From Parvularcula sp039033795 (GTDB taxonomy: Bacteria; Pseudomonadota; Alphaproteobacteria; Caulobacterales; Parvularculaceae), in NCBI GenBank assembly GCA_039033795.1, contig JBCCBY010000047.1, positions 1 to 14,551 on the forward strand: DNA of 14,551 nucleotides, read 5' to 3'. Below are positions 6,816 through 13,891 of the stretch, one piece after another. Each line of letters begins with the position of its first letter. Position 1 is the stretch's first letter. A model generated the notes under the pieces. That model was not told the DNA's origin, ran no database searches, and saw only the letters and a list, made by a program, of their open reading frames with translations. Position numbers and translations under genes: made by a program.

Positions 6816-7151
6816 ATGACCGACGCTGCCCACGCCGCCATTAAGGCCGAAATCGACAAAAATGACGTGATGCTGTTCATGAAAGGCACACCGCAATTCC
6901 CGCAGTGCGGGTTTTCAGCGGCGGTGGTGCAGATCCTCGACTATCTCGGCGTCGAGTACAGCTCCATGAATGTTTTGGCGGATGATGACCTCCGCCATGG
7001 CATCAAGTCTTTTTCTGATTGGCCCACCATCCCGCAGATTTACGTCAAAGGCGAGTTTGTCGGTGGCTGTGACATCGTCAAAGAGATGTTTGAGCAAGGC
7101 GAGCTGCGCCCCTTGCTCCAGGATAAAGGCATCGCGGTGGCAGAGGCTTAA
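6816..7151 (+). CDS. grxD: Monothiol CGFS glutaredoxin (Grx4 type)
   Basis: Monothiol glutaredoxin of 111 residues that binds a glutathione-ligated [2Fe-2S] cluster and serves in iron-sulfur trafficking and iron sensing, usually with BolA; cytoplasmic. Seen: K23 and the FMKGTPQFPQ strand-loop before C31-G-F-S34, the WPTIPQIYVKGEFVGGCDIV block (69-88) with the TIP cis-proline and GG glutathione contacts, and a helical end with short alanine tail. Length and motifs are standard. The ATG has AGGAG six bases upstream. No bolA gene is in the window. It diverges from miaA and converges on the S41 peptidase gene, whose stop is 16 bases beyond its own, so no separate terminator fits between them. Confidence 0.97.
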   Translation: MTDAAHAAIKAEIDKNDVMLFMKGTPQFPQCGFSAAVVQILDYLGVEYSSMNVLADDDLRHGIKSFSDWPTIPQIYVKGEFVGGCDIVKEMFEQGELRPLLQDKGIAVAEA

Positions 7152-7167
7152 AGGCCCGAGCGCCCCT

Positions 7168-8511
7168 TCAATTGGCGCCGCTCAGGATAGCGACCAGTTC
7201 CGCCAGGCCCGCGTCACCGAAACGGGTGAGCGGGATGGTCGGCTCGATCACCGCGCGGCCGGTCTCCCCGCTTCCGCGGGTGATGATGTAGAGCGGCGCG
7301 AGCGCCTGGAAGCCTGTGTTCTCAAGCGGGATCACCTGCACTTGCGCGGTTTGGTTGGCGGGCCCTTCGGTGGGGTGCCCGGCGATGATCGCCACATCGT
7401 TGTCAATCGCCGTTGCGGTAAAGACGATAGACTGTGAATAGGTCAGTGGTCCGATCAAAATAACCGTGTTCCAAGGGAACCGGTGAGCAAGATCTTGAGG
7501 TGGATTGACAACCTCAGCAAACGGAACATCAAGAACCGTGCCAAGGGGAACACCGGGCAAGAGACCCTGATTAGCCTCCGTCACCCTGGCCTTAATCGAC
7601 GAGGTGGCAGCAAAGGGTTTATCTGTCAGATACGCCATCAAACGGTCAGTGAGTTCTGTTGCCCCACCACCATTTTCCCGCAGATCAATGATCAGTGTAA
7701 TCGCTTCGCGTTGATTAATTTGTTCAAACGCTCCGGGGAGAAAGTCAGCGAATTCATCCTCTCGCGAGATATCAAAACTAGGAACATCGAGATAGGCAAT
7801 TGTGGGGGTGAGCTGACAGACGCCATAGGGCGCATTCTCCACGCTCGCTTCCCCCGCCTGCAGATCGTGGAGAACAGTGTTTCCGTCTTGCTCAATCGCA
7901 ATCTGATAACGCTCAAAGGCGCCAAAGCCTGTCCAAAAGAAGGCGTCAAAACGCATGGCGAGGATCAAACGTCCGAGTGTTTCGCTTTCTCCACGCATTC
8001 GAGGTAAAAGTTCTTCAAGGATCGTTTTGCTGTCGATACCATTGATCGCAACAATCTCTGAACCCGCTGTGACGCCAGGTAACATCGCGGACTCAACGGC
8101 CACTTCTATTCGATCAGATGACGGAATGCGTACCGGTAGGGTCATCAACGGCGCAGATTGTTCGTCATCGGAGCGGCCCAAGGCCTCAAGAAGGTTCAGC
8201 GGTCGGCGAAGACCAATATGCGCATCTTTGAACAGCGGGTTGAGCGTCGCCATGGCCATCCATGCTTCCCGTGCGGTCATTTCGTCGGGAAGATCACGGA
8301 TGATCTCTTCTTTTTTCTGCTCGATGGTCTCAAGGTCAGCCGAATAAGAAAGATCAGGGTGCGTTTCTTTGACGCCATCAAGAAAGGCGTTGAGATCGTC
8401 GACCACGGCCCCGCGCTCAATGATTGGCAATTCTTCATCGATCGGTACGGGATGCGTCACGCATCCCATCACCAACAAACCCGCACTCAGCGCGATTGTG
8501 TTCCGTAGCAT
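7168..8511 (-). CDS. Lipoprotein of the S41 (tail-specific protease/tricorn-like) family
   Basis: Predicted secreted lipoprotein peptidase of 447 residues. Seen: signal peptide with lipobox LLVMGC, lipid-bearing cysteine C17, and V at +2, which favours the outer membrane. DAHIG (96-100) matches the DGH-like motif that gives the catalytic histidine in tricorn-like members. A PDZ-like piece is AGSEIVAINGIDSKTILEEL (149-168). DLRENGGG (276-283) is the S41 glycine-rich turn, and GPLTYSQS holds the likely nucleophile S359. The GKGS-type lysine of CtpA-like enzymes is absent, so a Ser/His rather than Ser/Lys mechanism is inferred. Start: ATG at 8511 has GGGGA six bases upstream; the ATG at 8517 abuts that site and would add two residues. 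Substrate unknown. It appears to be transcribed alone from a promoter around 8538-8565. Confidence 0.85.
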   Translation of the reverse strand: MLRNTIALSAGLLVMGCVTHPVPIDEELPIIERGAVVDDLNAFLDGVKETHPDLSYSADLETIEQKKEEIIRDLPDEMTAREAWMAMATLNPLFKDAHIGLRRPLNLLEALGRSDDEQSAPLMTLPVRIPSSDRIEVAVESAMLPGVTAGSEIVAINGIDSKTILEELLPRMRGESETLGRLILAMRFDAFFWTGFGAFERYQIAIEQDGNTVLHDLQAGEASVENAPYGVCQLTPTIAYLDVPSFDISREDEFADFLPGAFEQINQREAITLIIDLRENGGGATELTDRLMAYLTDKPFAATSSIKARVTEANQGLLPGVPLGTVLDVPFAEVVNPPQDLAHRFPWNTVILIGPLTYSQSIVFTATAIDNDVAIIAGHPTEGPANQTAQVQVIPLENTGFQALAPLYIITRGSGETGRAVIEPTIPLTRFGDAGLAELVAILSGAN

Positions 8512-8537
8512 GTTCATTCCCCGCTCGACTTTGTGCT

Positions 8538-8565
8538 ATTATTATCGATATTCAATAAAATTCAA
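8538..8565 (-). promoter_or_regulatory. Putative sigma-70-like promoter of the S41 lipoprotein gene
   Basis: On the minus strand TTGAAT (8560-8565) is followed by 16 bases and AATAAT (8538-8543), matching four and five of six consensus bases. The stretch is markedly AT-rich against its surroundings. It lies about 27 bases before the start codon and after the terminator of rpsD. Confidence 0.5.
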
Positions 8566-8610
8566 GAGGGGTGATGGGGGAAATCGTATCAGAATTTGGT
8601 TCGGGCGCAG

Positions 8611-8642
8611 AAAAAAAGGCCGCACGGAGGCGGCCTTTTTTT
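8611..8642 (-). terminator. Symmetrical intrinsic terminator after rpsD
   Basis: Seven A, GGCCGC, loop ACGGAG, GCGGCC, seven T. The six-pair GC stem is flanked by A and T tracts, so it can work on either strand. It begins 21 bases after the rpsD stop codon. No plus-strand gene ends into it, so its main job is to end rpsD transcription and insulate the S41 gene. Confidence 0.92.
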
Positions 8643-8663
8643 CTGTTGTCTCTCGATGCTATT

Positions 8664-9281
8664 TTAGGATGCGTAGAATTCGACCACCAAGCTTGGCTCC
8701 ATGGTCGCCGCATACGGCACTTCGGCAAACTCTGGCACGCGAATATAGGTTGCCGTCATCTTTTTAGGATCGACATCGACATAGTCCGGGATGTCACGCT
8801 CTGGCAGCTGCAGCGCCTCGAGCACGAGGGCCATGTTCTTTGACTTTTCGCGGACCTCGACCACATCGCCGGGGCGCAGACGCACGGATGGAATGTTGGT
8901 GCGCCGACCATTCAAGAGAACATGGCCATGGTTGATGAACTGGCGGGCTGCAAAAACCGTCGGCACGAACTTCGCGCGATAAACGATGGCATCGAGGCGG
9001 CTTTCCAGTAGACCGATCAATTGCTCAGCGGTGTTGCCTTTGCGGCGGGTCGCCTCGTCATAGATCCGCTCAAACTGCTTTTCTGAGATGTTGCCGTAAT
9101 ACCCCTTGAGCTTTTGCTTCGCCATCAGCTGCTGGCCAAAGTCTGACATCTTGCCCGCGCGCCGCTGGCCATGCATGCCAGGCTTGTATTCGCGCTTGTT
9201 GATGGGGGATTTGGGGCGGCCCCAAATGTTTTCACCGACGCGGCGGTCGATCTTGGACTTGGCGGAAATCCGCTTTGACAT
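8664..9281 (-). CDS. rpsD: 30S ribosomal protein S4
   Basis: Primary 16S rRNA-binding protein that nucleates 30S assembly and contributes to decoding accuracy. The 205 residues are the normal alphaproteobacterial length. Seen: N-terminus MSKRISAKSKIDRRVGENIW, the basic segment SPINKREYKPGMHGQRRAG, KQKLKGYYGNISEKQF, and the S4 RNA-binding fold LLESRLDAIVYRAKFVPT...ARQFINHGHVLLNGRRTNIPS. The cysteine-type zinc site found in some other S4 proteins is absent. Start: ATG at 9281 has AAGGA four bases upstream (9286-9290). The frame stays open to 9353, but those residues are not S4-like. It is separated from the upstream oxidoreductase by 130 bases with a promoter-like sequence, and a strong terminator follows, so it is probably transcribed alone. 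S4 autoregulation is known elsewhere; no specific leader fold was recognised here. Confidence 0.98.
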   Translation of the reverse strand: MSKRISAKSKIDRRVGENIWGRPKSPINKREYKPGMHGQRRAGKMSDFGQQLMAKQKLKGYYGNISEKQFERIYDEATRRKGNTAEQLIGLLESRLDAIVYRAKFVPTVFAARQFINHGHVLLNGRRTNIPSVRLRPGDVVEVREKSKNMALVLEALQLPERDIPDYVDVDPKKMTATYIRVPEFAEVPYAATMEPSLVVEFYAS

Positions 9282-9373
9282 CGTGTCCTTCATCTTCCGT
9301 GCGGCCCGGCTCACCACCGATTTGGCGAGCGATCTCAACGGCGGTCCACGCACGACCCGTCTTTAAGCGGCGC

Positions 9374-9401
9374 CGAATACCAGGAACACGCGCCAGGTCA
9401 A
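9374..9401 (-). promoter_or_regulatory. Putative rpsD promoter
   Basis: Minus strand: TTGACC (9396-9401), 16 bases, TATTCG (9374-9379). The -35 is good (five of six) and the -10 is weak. It would give an mRNA leader of about 85 bases before the rpsD ATG. It fits the known preference of alphaproteobacterial promoters for a strong -35. Confidence 0.4.
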
Positions 9402-9411
9402 CAGAATTCAT

Positions 9412-10380
9412 CTAAGGTGCCGCCGTGAGCTCATCCACCAAACGCAGACCCAGTTCGTGGCCACTCAGCCACCCATCTTCGACCTCCGGCCCTGCCAACC
9501 AATCGCCGCAGATCGCCATCCGGGCACGGGGGTCGATGCCATAGCGTTGACCGCCGCGTTTGACCGCCCGCGCGTATCGCCATCGGTGCGCCGCTCGATC
9601 CGTCGATCGATGCGCAAAGCCCAGGGCGTCTTCAAGCAGGCGGGCAACGTCGTCGGCATCCTCCTCCAGGTGCGTTTGGGCCCACGCCGGGGTGGCATGC
9701 GCAACCAAGCGGTGTCCCGGTTCTCGGCCAGGTTTACCGGCTTGCCAGATCACCTGGTGAAGGGGCCCTTCCTTGGGTTCGAGCACATCGGCGGTCGGTG
9801 GTGGAACATTGTCGTCAAAAGCGGCCATCAAGGACCAGCAAGGAAGCATCTCCGTCGCCGCTGCGGCCTGTTGCAGCGCCGAACCTTCGGGCAAAAGAAG
9901 GGCTGCTTGGGGTGCAGGGGTTGCCACCACAACATAGTCCGCCCGGCCAATTGCTTCGCCGTCAACGGAGTAGAGATCGAAGGCATTGTTCTGTTCGATC
10001 GGGGCCCCAAGCTGCACGCCAAACTGAGCGCCAAGCGCATCAGCTTCATGACGGACGAAACCGTTCATGGCCGGGACCCCAACATACCGATCATGTCTTT
10101 GATCTGCCTCGTCTCGACTGCGAAACGTTCCTTTCCACGTATCGGCGACACCCGCTGCGATCCAGGTCTCCACTTGCTCGATGAAGCGTTGATCGTGCGC
10201 TTCAAAAAAAGGCGCGCCGTGATCAAAACGGCCAAAGGCCGAGCGCCGGCTTGAGCAACGACCACCAGGGCCACGGCCTTTGTCAGCCAAGCGCACATCA
10301 AGGCCCGCATTGGCGAGGACCCGCGCGCATGCGAGTCCCGCAACACCCGCGCCGATGATAAATAGGGTTGGTCGTGCCAA
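9412..10380 (-). CDS. FAD-dependent amine-oxidase/renalase-like oxidoreductase
   Basis: Flavoprotein oxidoreductase of 322 residues, close in pattern to bacterial renalase-like proteins (COG3380 type). Seen: the Rossmann FAD-binding motif FIIGAGVAGLACARVLANAG (7-26), the acidic end of the second strand D33, the flavin-contacting GRGPGGRCSSRR (35-46), and FDHGAPFFEA (52-61), the counterpart of the FDHGAQYF motif. The C-terminal FAD motif is ICGDWLAGPEVEDGWLSGHE. Bacterial renalases oxidise dihydro-isomers of NAD(P)H; whether this one does is not shown. Start: TTG at 10380 has AGGAGG five bases upstream. A GTG at 10404 in the same frame would add eight residues but has no site. It follows the unknown membrane protein after 52 bases on the same strand and may share its transcript. 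Confidence 0.85.
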   Translation of the reverse strand: MARPTLFIIGAGVAGLACARVLANAGLDVRLADKGRGPGGRCSSRRSAFGRFDHGAPFFEAHDQRFIEQVETWIAAGVADTWKGTFRSRDEADQRHDRYVGVPAMNGFVRHEADALGAQFGVQLGAPIEQNNAFDLYSVDGEAIGRADYVVVATPAPQAALLLPEGSALQQAAAATEMLPCWSLMAAFDDNVPPPTADVLEPKEGPLHQVIWQAGKPGREPGHRLVAHATPAWAQTHLEEDADDVARLLEDALGFAHRSTDRAAHRWRYARAVKRGGQRYGIDPRARMAICGDWLAGPEVEDGWLSGHELGLRLVDELTAAP

Positions 10381-10385
10381 AGAAG

Positions 10386-10391
10386 CCTCCT
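10386..10391 (-). promoter_or_regulatory. Perfect ribosome binding site selecting a TTG start
   Basis: Minus strand AGGAGG is followed by CTTCT and then TTG at 10380. The encoded start, M-ARPTLFIIGAG, places the Rossmann strand at the usual distance from the N-terminus, so this site sets the oxidoreductase start rather than the GTG at 10404. Confidence 0.65.
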
Positions 10392-10432
10392 GCTTCCATG
10401 GCACTTAAGCCGCTGCGCAGAACGGCAAGACG

Positions 10433-11236
10433 TTAGTAGCTATAGGAGTGTCGCAGGCGCTGCAAAACCAGTGGCTGATTGGAGGGCTCCATTCGGATCG
10501 TCCAAACGGGGTTGGCGCCCTCGCGAGCCGTGAAGGATGTCTCTCTGATGCTGTAGCCGCTGGCTTCGACCCGAGATTTCAACTCTGTCCGCTCCGCTGA
10601 TCCCCGAATCTGCGCCTCAATCCGAAGAACGCCGTCTTCGTAATCGATCTGCGCACCGGTGTTGCGGAACAGGTTGTAAGAGACACCCGTCGAGGTGTCG
10701 TAGACCCGGCCTGCAAGCCTGTTCCGACGGATCATCGTGTAAACGTCGCTCTCAAGACCATTGGGGAAAATGATCTGAATTCTCAGGTCATAATGATCGC
10801 GATGACGCTGTGTGGCGGCGGCCAAGCTCGCTGGCTCAAGGCTCGGGGACACGGGTTCAAACATCACCGTGTCCGGACCAGCGAGCGGCGTGCCGAGGTC
10901 CGACGGGGCAATGGTGACGAGCGCTGCGAGCAGGCCAAACCCCTGACCAAAGGCGCCGCGGAACGTGACTGGCTGGAGGAACATCACCGAGACACCGCCG
11001 ATGGCCATCAAGATCAGCATCACGCCGTAAAGCGGGATATCAGCAATGCTCAGAAGGCTCGTGAGATCCAAGATCCAGCGGTTGATAACGAACAAGGCCG
11101 AGGCTTCGCGCTGTTGCAGAAGGTCAACAATCACCGCGGCACCGATGCCGAGTGAAGCCGCCGTTGCCAAAGCAGTGATGCTGAAAAAACCGAACGAGCG
11201 GTCGACGCTGATGCGCCGGTTATCACCATAAGCCAT
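10433..11236 (-). CDS. Unrecognised membrane protein with a C-terminal soluble domain
   Basis: I do not recognise a named family. The 267 residues have a polar start, MAYGDNRRISVDRSFG, then hydrophobic helices at about 16-39, 66-89 and 95-110. A proline-rich linker (115-137) leads to a mixed alpha/beta domain (about 148-255) containing YDLRIQIIFPNG, VLRIEAQIRG and WTIRMEP. The charge pattern suggests an inner-membrane anchor; the side on which the soluble domain lies is uncertain. The alternating strand-helix pattern in the last 100 residues recalls small repeat or ferredoxin-like folds, but this is only an impression. It lies 66 bases after the Rad50-like ATPase gene and 52 bases before the oxidoreductase gene, all on the same strand, so it is likely cotranscribed with one or both. 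ATG at 11236 has a weak GGA upstream. Confidence 0.75.
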   Translation of the reverse strand: MAYGDNRRISVDRSFGFFSITALATAASLGIGAAVIVDLLQQREASALFVINRWILDLTSLLSIADIPLYGVMLILMAIGGVSVMFLQPVTFRGAFGQGFGLLAALVTIAPSDLGTPLAGPDTVMFEPVSPSLEPASLAAATQRHRDHYDLRIQIIFPNGLESDVYTMIRRNRLAGRVYDTSTGVSYNLFRNTGAQIDYEDGVLRIEAQIRGSAERTELKSRVEASGYSIRETSFTAREGANPVWTIRMEPSNQPLVLQRLRHSYSY

Positions 11237-11249
11237 GAATGGTTCCGTC

Positions 11250-11285
11250 CCAGATACCCTAAAGGGAGGTTACCACAACATCTGG
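11250..11285. repeat. Spaced inverted repeat in the gap before the membrane protein gene
   Basis: CCAGAT (11250-11255) and ATCTGG (11280-11285) are exact reverse complements 24 bases apart. A weak minus-strand promoter-like pair, TTGTGG and TATCTG, falls between and into them. It could be an operator or a weak hairpin in the transcript. Low certainty. Confidence 0.25.
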
Positions 11286-11302
11286 CCCCCGCAACGCTCC
11301 GA

Positions 11303-13891
11303 TCAGGTCGAGGGAAGAAAAGCTTTGGGCTCCAGCCGGTTGCCGCCAAGGGCGTCAAACCTCCTCTCATGGCAGGTGAGGACAATGACTTGGGTGTCTT
11401 CCGCGACCATTTGGAGGGCATCGAAAAGGCGATCGGTGCGGCCGTCATCGGCATAAACCATGGCATCGTCGAGGATGATGGGCACCCCTTGGCCGCGCCC
11501 AGCATAAAGCCGCGCCATGCCAAGACGCATAACAATGGCAATCTGCTCCTGTGCTCCTGCTGACAGGATTTCGACGGTCTGTTCGTGCCCCGCTCGTTCA
11601 ATCGTTTGCGGGGTCAAGTCGGGACCGAAACGAAGCGAGCTGATGCCAAAGACCCGATCAATCAAAGGCGCCGTGGCGTCCATCAAAGGCCGTAAGAGCC
11701 GGTCACGGCGCTCGCTTTGCACCCGCTCCATCGTTTCTTTGAGGCGTTTCAGCGCCCGTCGTCGGGCCTCCAGCCGATCCAGCCGCGCTTTGGCCGTTTC
11801 ACGCCGTTCAGCGGCGGCATCCCGGTTTTCCTCTGGACCTTGCTGATAGACCTGCAGGAGCTGTCCTTCGAGCTGGCTGATGTCGATCTTGAGGCTTGTC
11901 AGCTTTCGCACTCGATTGGCTTGCGCCTCTTCTAGCCTTTTAACCCGCCGCTGCGCCGATTCTCGGTCTTTTTGGGTTTGCAGCAGTTCAGTGATGGCGC
12001 GTTCTGCAGCGGCAAGGTGGGCCGCGTTTTCGGTGACGGCCCGCTCCAAATCCTTGCGGATCGTTTCGCGCTGGTCGTCTGGACCGAGATCACGACCCAA
12101 CCGGTTGCGCTCTGTGCGCAGGACCTTTCCCTCCGCGCGGCAGGCGATCAAGCGATTGTCCAACGCCTGGTGACGTGCTCTTGCGCCAGAGAGGTGTGTC
12201 CGCGCTGCCTCGAGCGCCGTTTCAGTCTCGTTCAGCTGCCGATCAAGGGCATGGCGAGGTTCCGCTGGCGGATCACCTTCCGGCGCCATCAAATCGGACG
12301 CAATAATCGTTTCGAGGTCGTAAAGACCCATTGGCGCAAGACGTTTGATCTCTTCGTCCAGTCGCCTCAACTCCACCGCAGCATCACGCCTGGCAGCGGC
12401 TTCCCCGTCCGCCTCCTCAATGGAAGCAACGCCAGCAGAGTCCAGCTGCAGCGCCAAATCAGCGGCGGCTCGATCACGCTGCGCGGCAAGGTCCGGCGGA
12501 AGAGCCGCACGAATGACGAGCCGCGCGGCACCGACCGTCAACTGTGCCTCGCCCCGCACCAGGCGTGACTGGCCAGGCTCAAGACCCTCGCCATCGAGGG
12601 CGGCGCCGGAGCCGGTGATCAGTTCGACCTCTGGAGACGCTGCATCGAGCGCTGCTTCGGCGACGAGGATGTCCCGTTCGAGCGCCCGCAAGGCGTTAAG
12701 GTTAAGTGCGCCGCGGTTGGCGATTTCTGCGGCGGCTTTTTTCGCCGCCATGAGCTTTTTCACCTGGGCGAGGGTGACCAGTGCGGCTTCGCGTTCGACT
12801 TTGGATTGCGCAAACCGGTCAAACGCATCGGCTCGGCGCAGGCTGGCAACCAGGTGCTTGTGTTGTCGCTCAAGGGCGGCAACCGCATCTGCTCGCTCAT
12901 CGCCAGCCGCCTTGGCCATACCTGCCTCGGCGGCAATGTCGGCTTCGTCCGCTGCGGCCATACTTAGCTGTTCGCCCAGCTTTTTCAGGTGGTTGACATC
13001 ATCATCCCAACGTTTGAGCCGGTCCACCGCTTGGTCCCGCGCGTCTGTTAAACGGCCCACCTCGCGCTCCGTATGGCCAAGGGATTGGACCTTGCGTTGA
13101 AGCTCGTCATGCGCAGAGCGGGCCTCTGCTAACTCGGTTTCATGGCGCTGGACGCTCACCGGTTCCGAGCGCTCGCGCAGCTCTGCCTCAAGACCGACCA
13201 AGCGATCACGATAGGACTGCGCAACGCTTAGGGTGGCTTCTGCTTCTGCGAGGATCGTTTCAGCCTGGTCGAGGTCGGTTAACGCCGCCAACAGCCTTTT
13301 CGTCGGCTTGCCGGTCTTGGCTGTTTCATAGTTGGCGAGTTCGGCATCAACGGCCTGTACCAATCGCAGCGCCTCTTCGCTTGAACTGAGGTCTGATGCT
13401 TCGCTCGCCAAGGCTTCAGCAATCGTTGCCTTTTGAGGGGCTTCCCATTTGGAAAGAGCCGAGCCCTGCTCCACCCAGAGCAGACCGCCCGCTCCGCTCT
13501 CTGGTTTCTCAGCACCAACAAGGCGCAAAATCTCTTGCTCAGCATCGGCTTCCCGCGCGATTTCCCGCAGGCTTTGCCGGTCAAAAAGCTTTGTCTCACC
13601 TCGACCTTTTCGGAACCGTTTTGATAAACGGTGCGCCACGCCCTCGGCAGTAAAATCAATCTCTATTTCTGGCGGATCGCCGTTAAATCCATAAAGGGAT
13701 CGCACGGCCCGGCTGTCGGCGGTTGCTTTGTAAAAGAGCGCCGCCTTGATGGCCGCGAGGATCGTGCTTTTGCCAAACTCGTTCGGTTGGCTGAGAACAT
13801 TGAGGCCAGGCGAAAGGTCATTGAGCGCCACTCCATCGGCCCCAAACCCGCGGACATGGCGAAGCCGAATGGCATCAAATCGGAAACTCAC
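11303..13891 (-). CDS. Rad50/SbcC/YhaN-like coiled-coil ATPase
   Basis: SMC-like ATPase of 862 residues, probable partner of the adjoining metallophosphoesterase in DNA end processing. Seen: N-terminal ATPase lobe with Walker A SQPNEFGKST (34-43) and a Q-loop-like WVEQGS (139-144). Long coiled coils run at about 155-415 and 465-735, broken by a glycine- and valine-rich insert at about 419-462. The C-terminal lobe has ABC signature LSAGAQEQ (776-783), Walker B IILDDAMVYAD (805-815) and switch histidine H841 in LTCHERRF. No CxxC zinc hook is present; the coil has a single cysteine. Walker A has glutamine where the first glycine normally is. The start is GTG at 13891, overlapping the upstream stop as GTGA, so translation is probably coupled. 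It is more like YhaN/AAA_27 proteins than classical SbcC. Confidence 0.88.
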   Translation of the reverse strand: MSFRFDAIRLRHVRGFGADGVALNDLSPGLNVLSQPNEFGKSTILAAIKAALFYKATADSRAVRSLYGFNGDPPEIEIDFTAEGVAHRLSKRFRKGRGETKLFDRQSLREIAREADAEQEILRLVGAEKPESGAGGLLWVEQGSALSKWEAPQKATIAEALASEASDLSSSEEALRLVQAVDAELANYETAKTGKPTKRLLAALTDLDQAETILAEAEATLSVAQSYRDRLVGLEAELRERSEPVSVQRHETELAEARSAHDELQRKVQSLGHTEREVGRLTDARDQAVDRLKRWDDDVNHLKKLGEQLSMAAADEADIAAEAGMAKAAGDERADAVAALERQHKHLVASLRRADAFDRFAQSKVEREAALVTLAQVKKLMAAKKAAAEIANRGALNLNALRALERDILVAEAALDAASPEVELITGSGAALDGEGLEPGQSRLVRGEAQLTVGAARLVIRAALPPDLAAQRDRAAADLALQLDSAGVASIEEADGEAAARRDAAVELRRLDEEIKRLAPMGLYDLETIIASDLMAPEGDPPAEPRHALDRQLNETETALEAARTHLSGARARHQALDNRLIACRAEGKVLRTERNRLGRDLGPDDQRETIRKDLERAVTENAAHLAAAERAITELLQTQKDRESAQRRVKRLEEAQANRVRKLTSLKIDISQLEGQLLQVYQQGPEENRDAAAERRETAKARLDRLEARRRALKRLKETMERVQSERRDRLLRPLMDATAPLIDRVFGISSLRFGPDLTPQTIERAGHEQTVEILSAGAQEQIAIVMRLGMARLYAGRGQGVPIILDDAMVYADDGRTDRLFDALQMVAEDTQVIVLTCHERRFDALGGNRLEPKAFLPST

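Noticed and set aside
6779..6889. N-terminal extension of MiaA by 37 residues
   Set aside because: It would overlap the first codons of grxD on the other strand and has no family counterpart; ATG at 6778 fits.
8571..8843. Plus-strand frame of 90 codons starting after the S41 promoter
   Set aside because: It runs through the terminator and antisense into rpsD; a chance frame.
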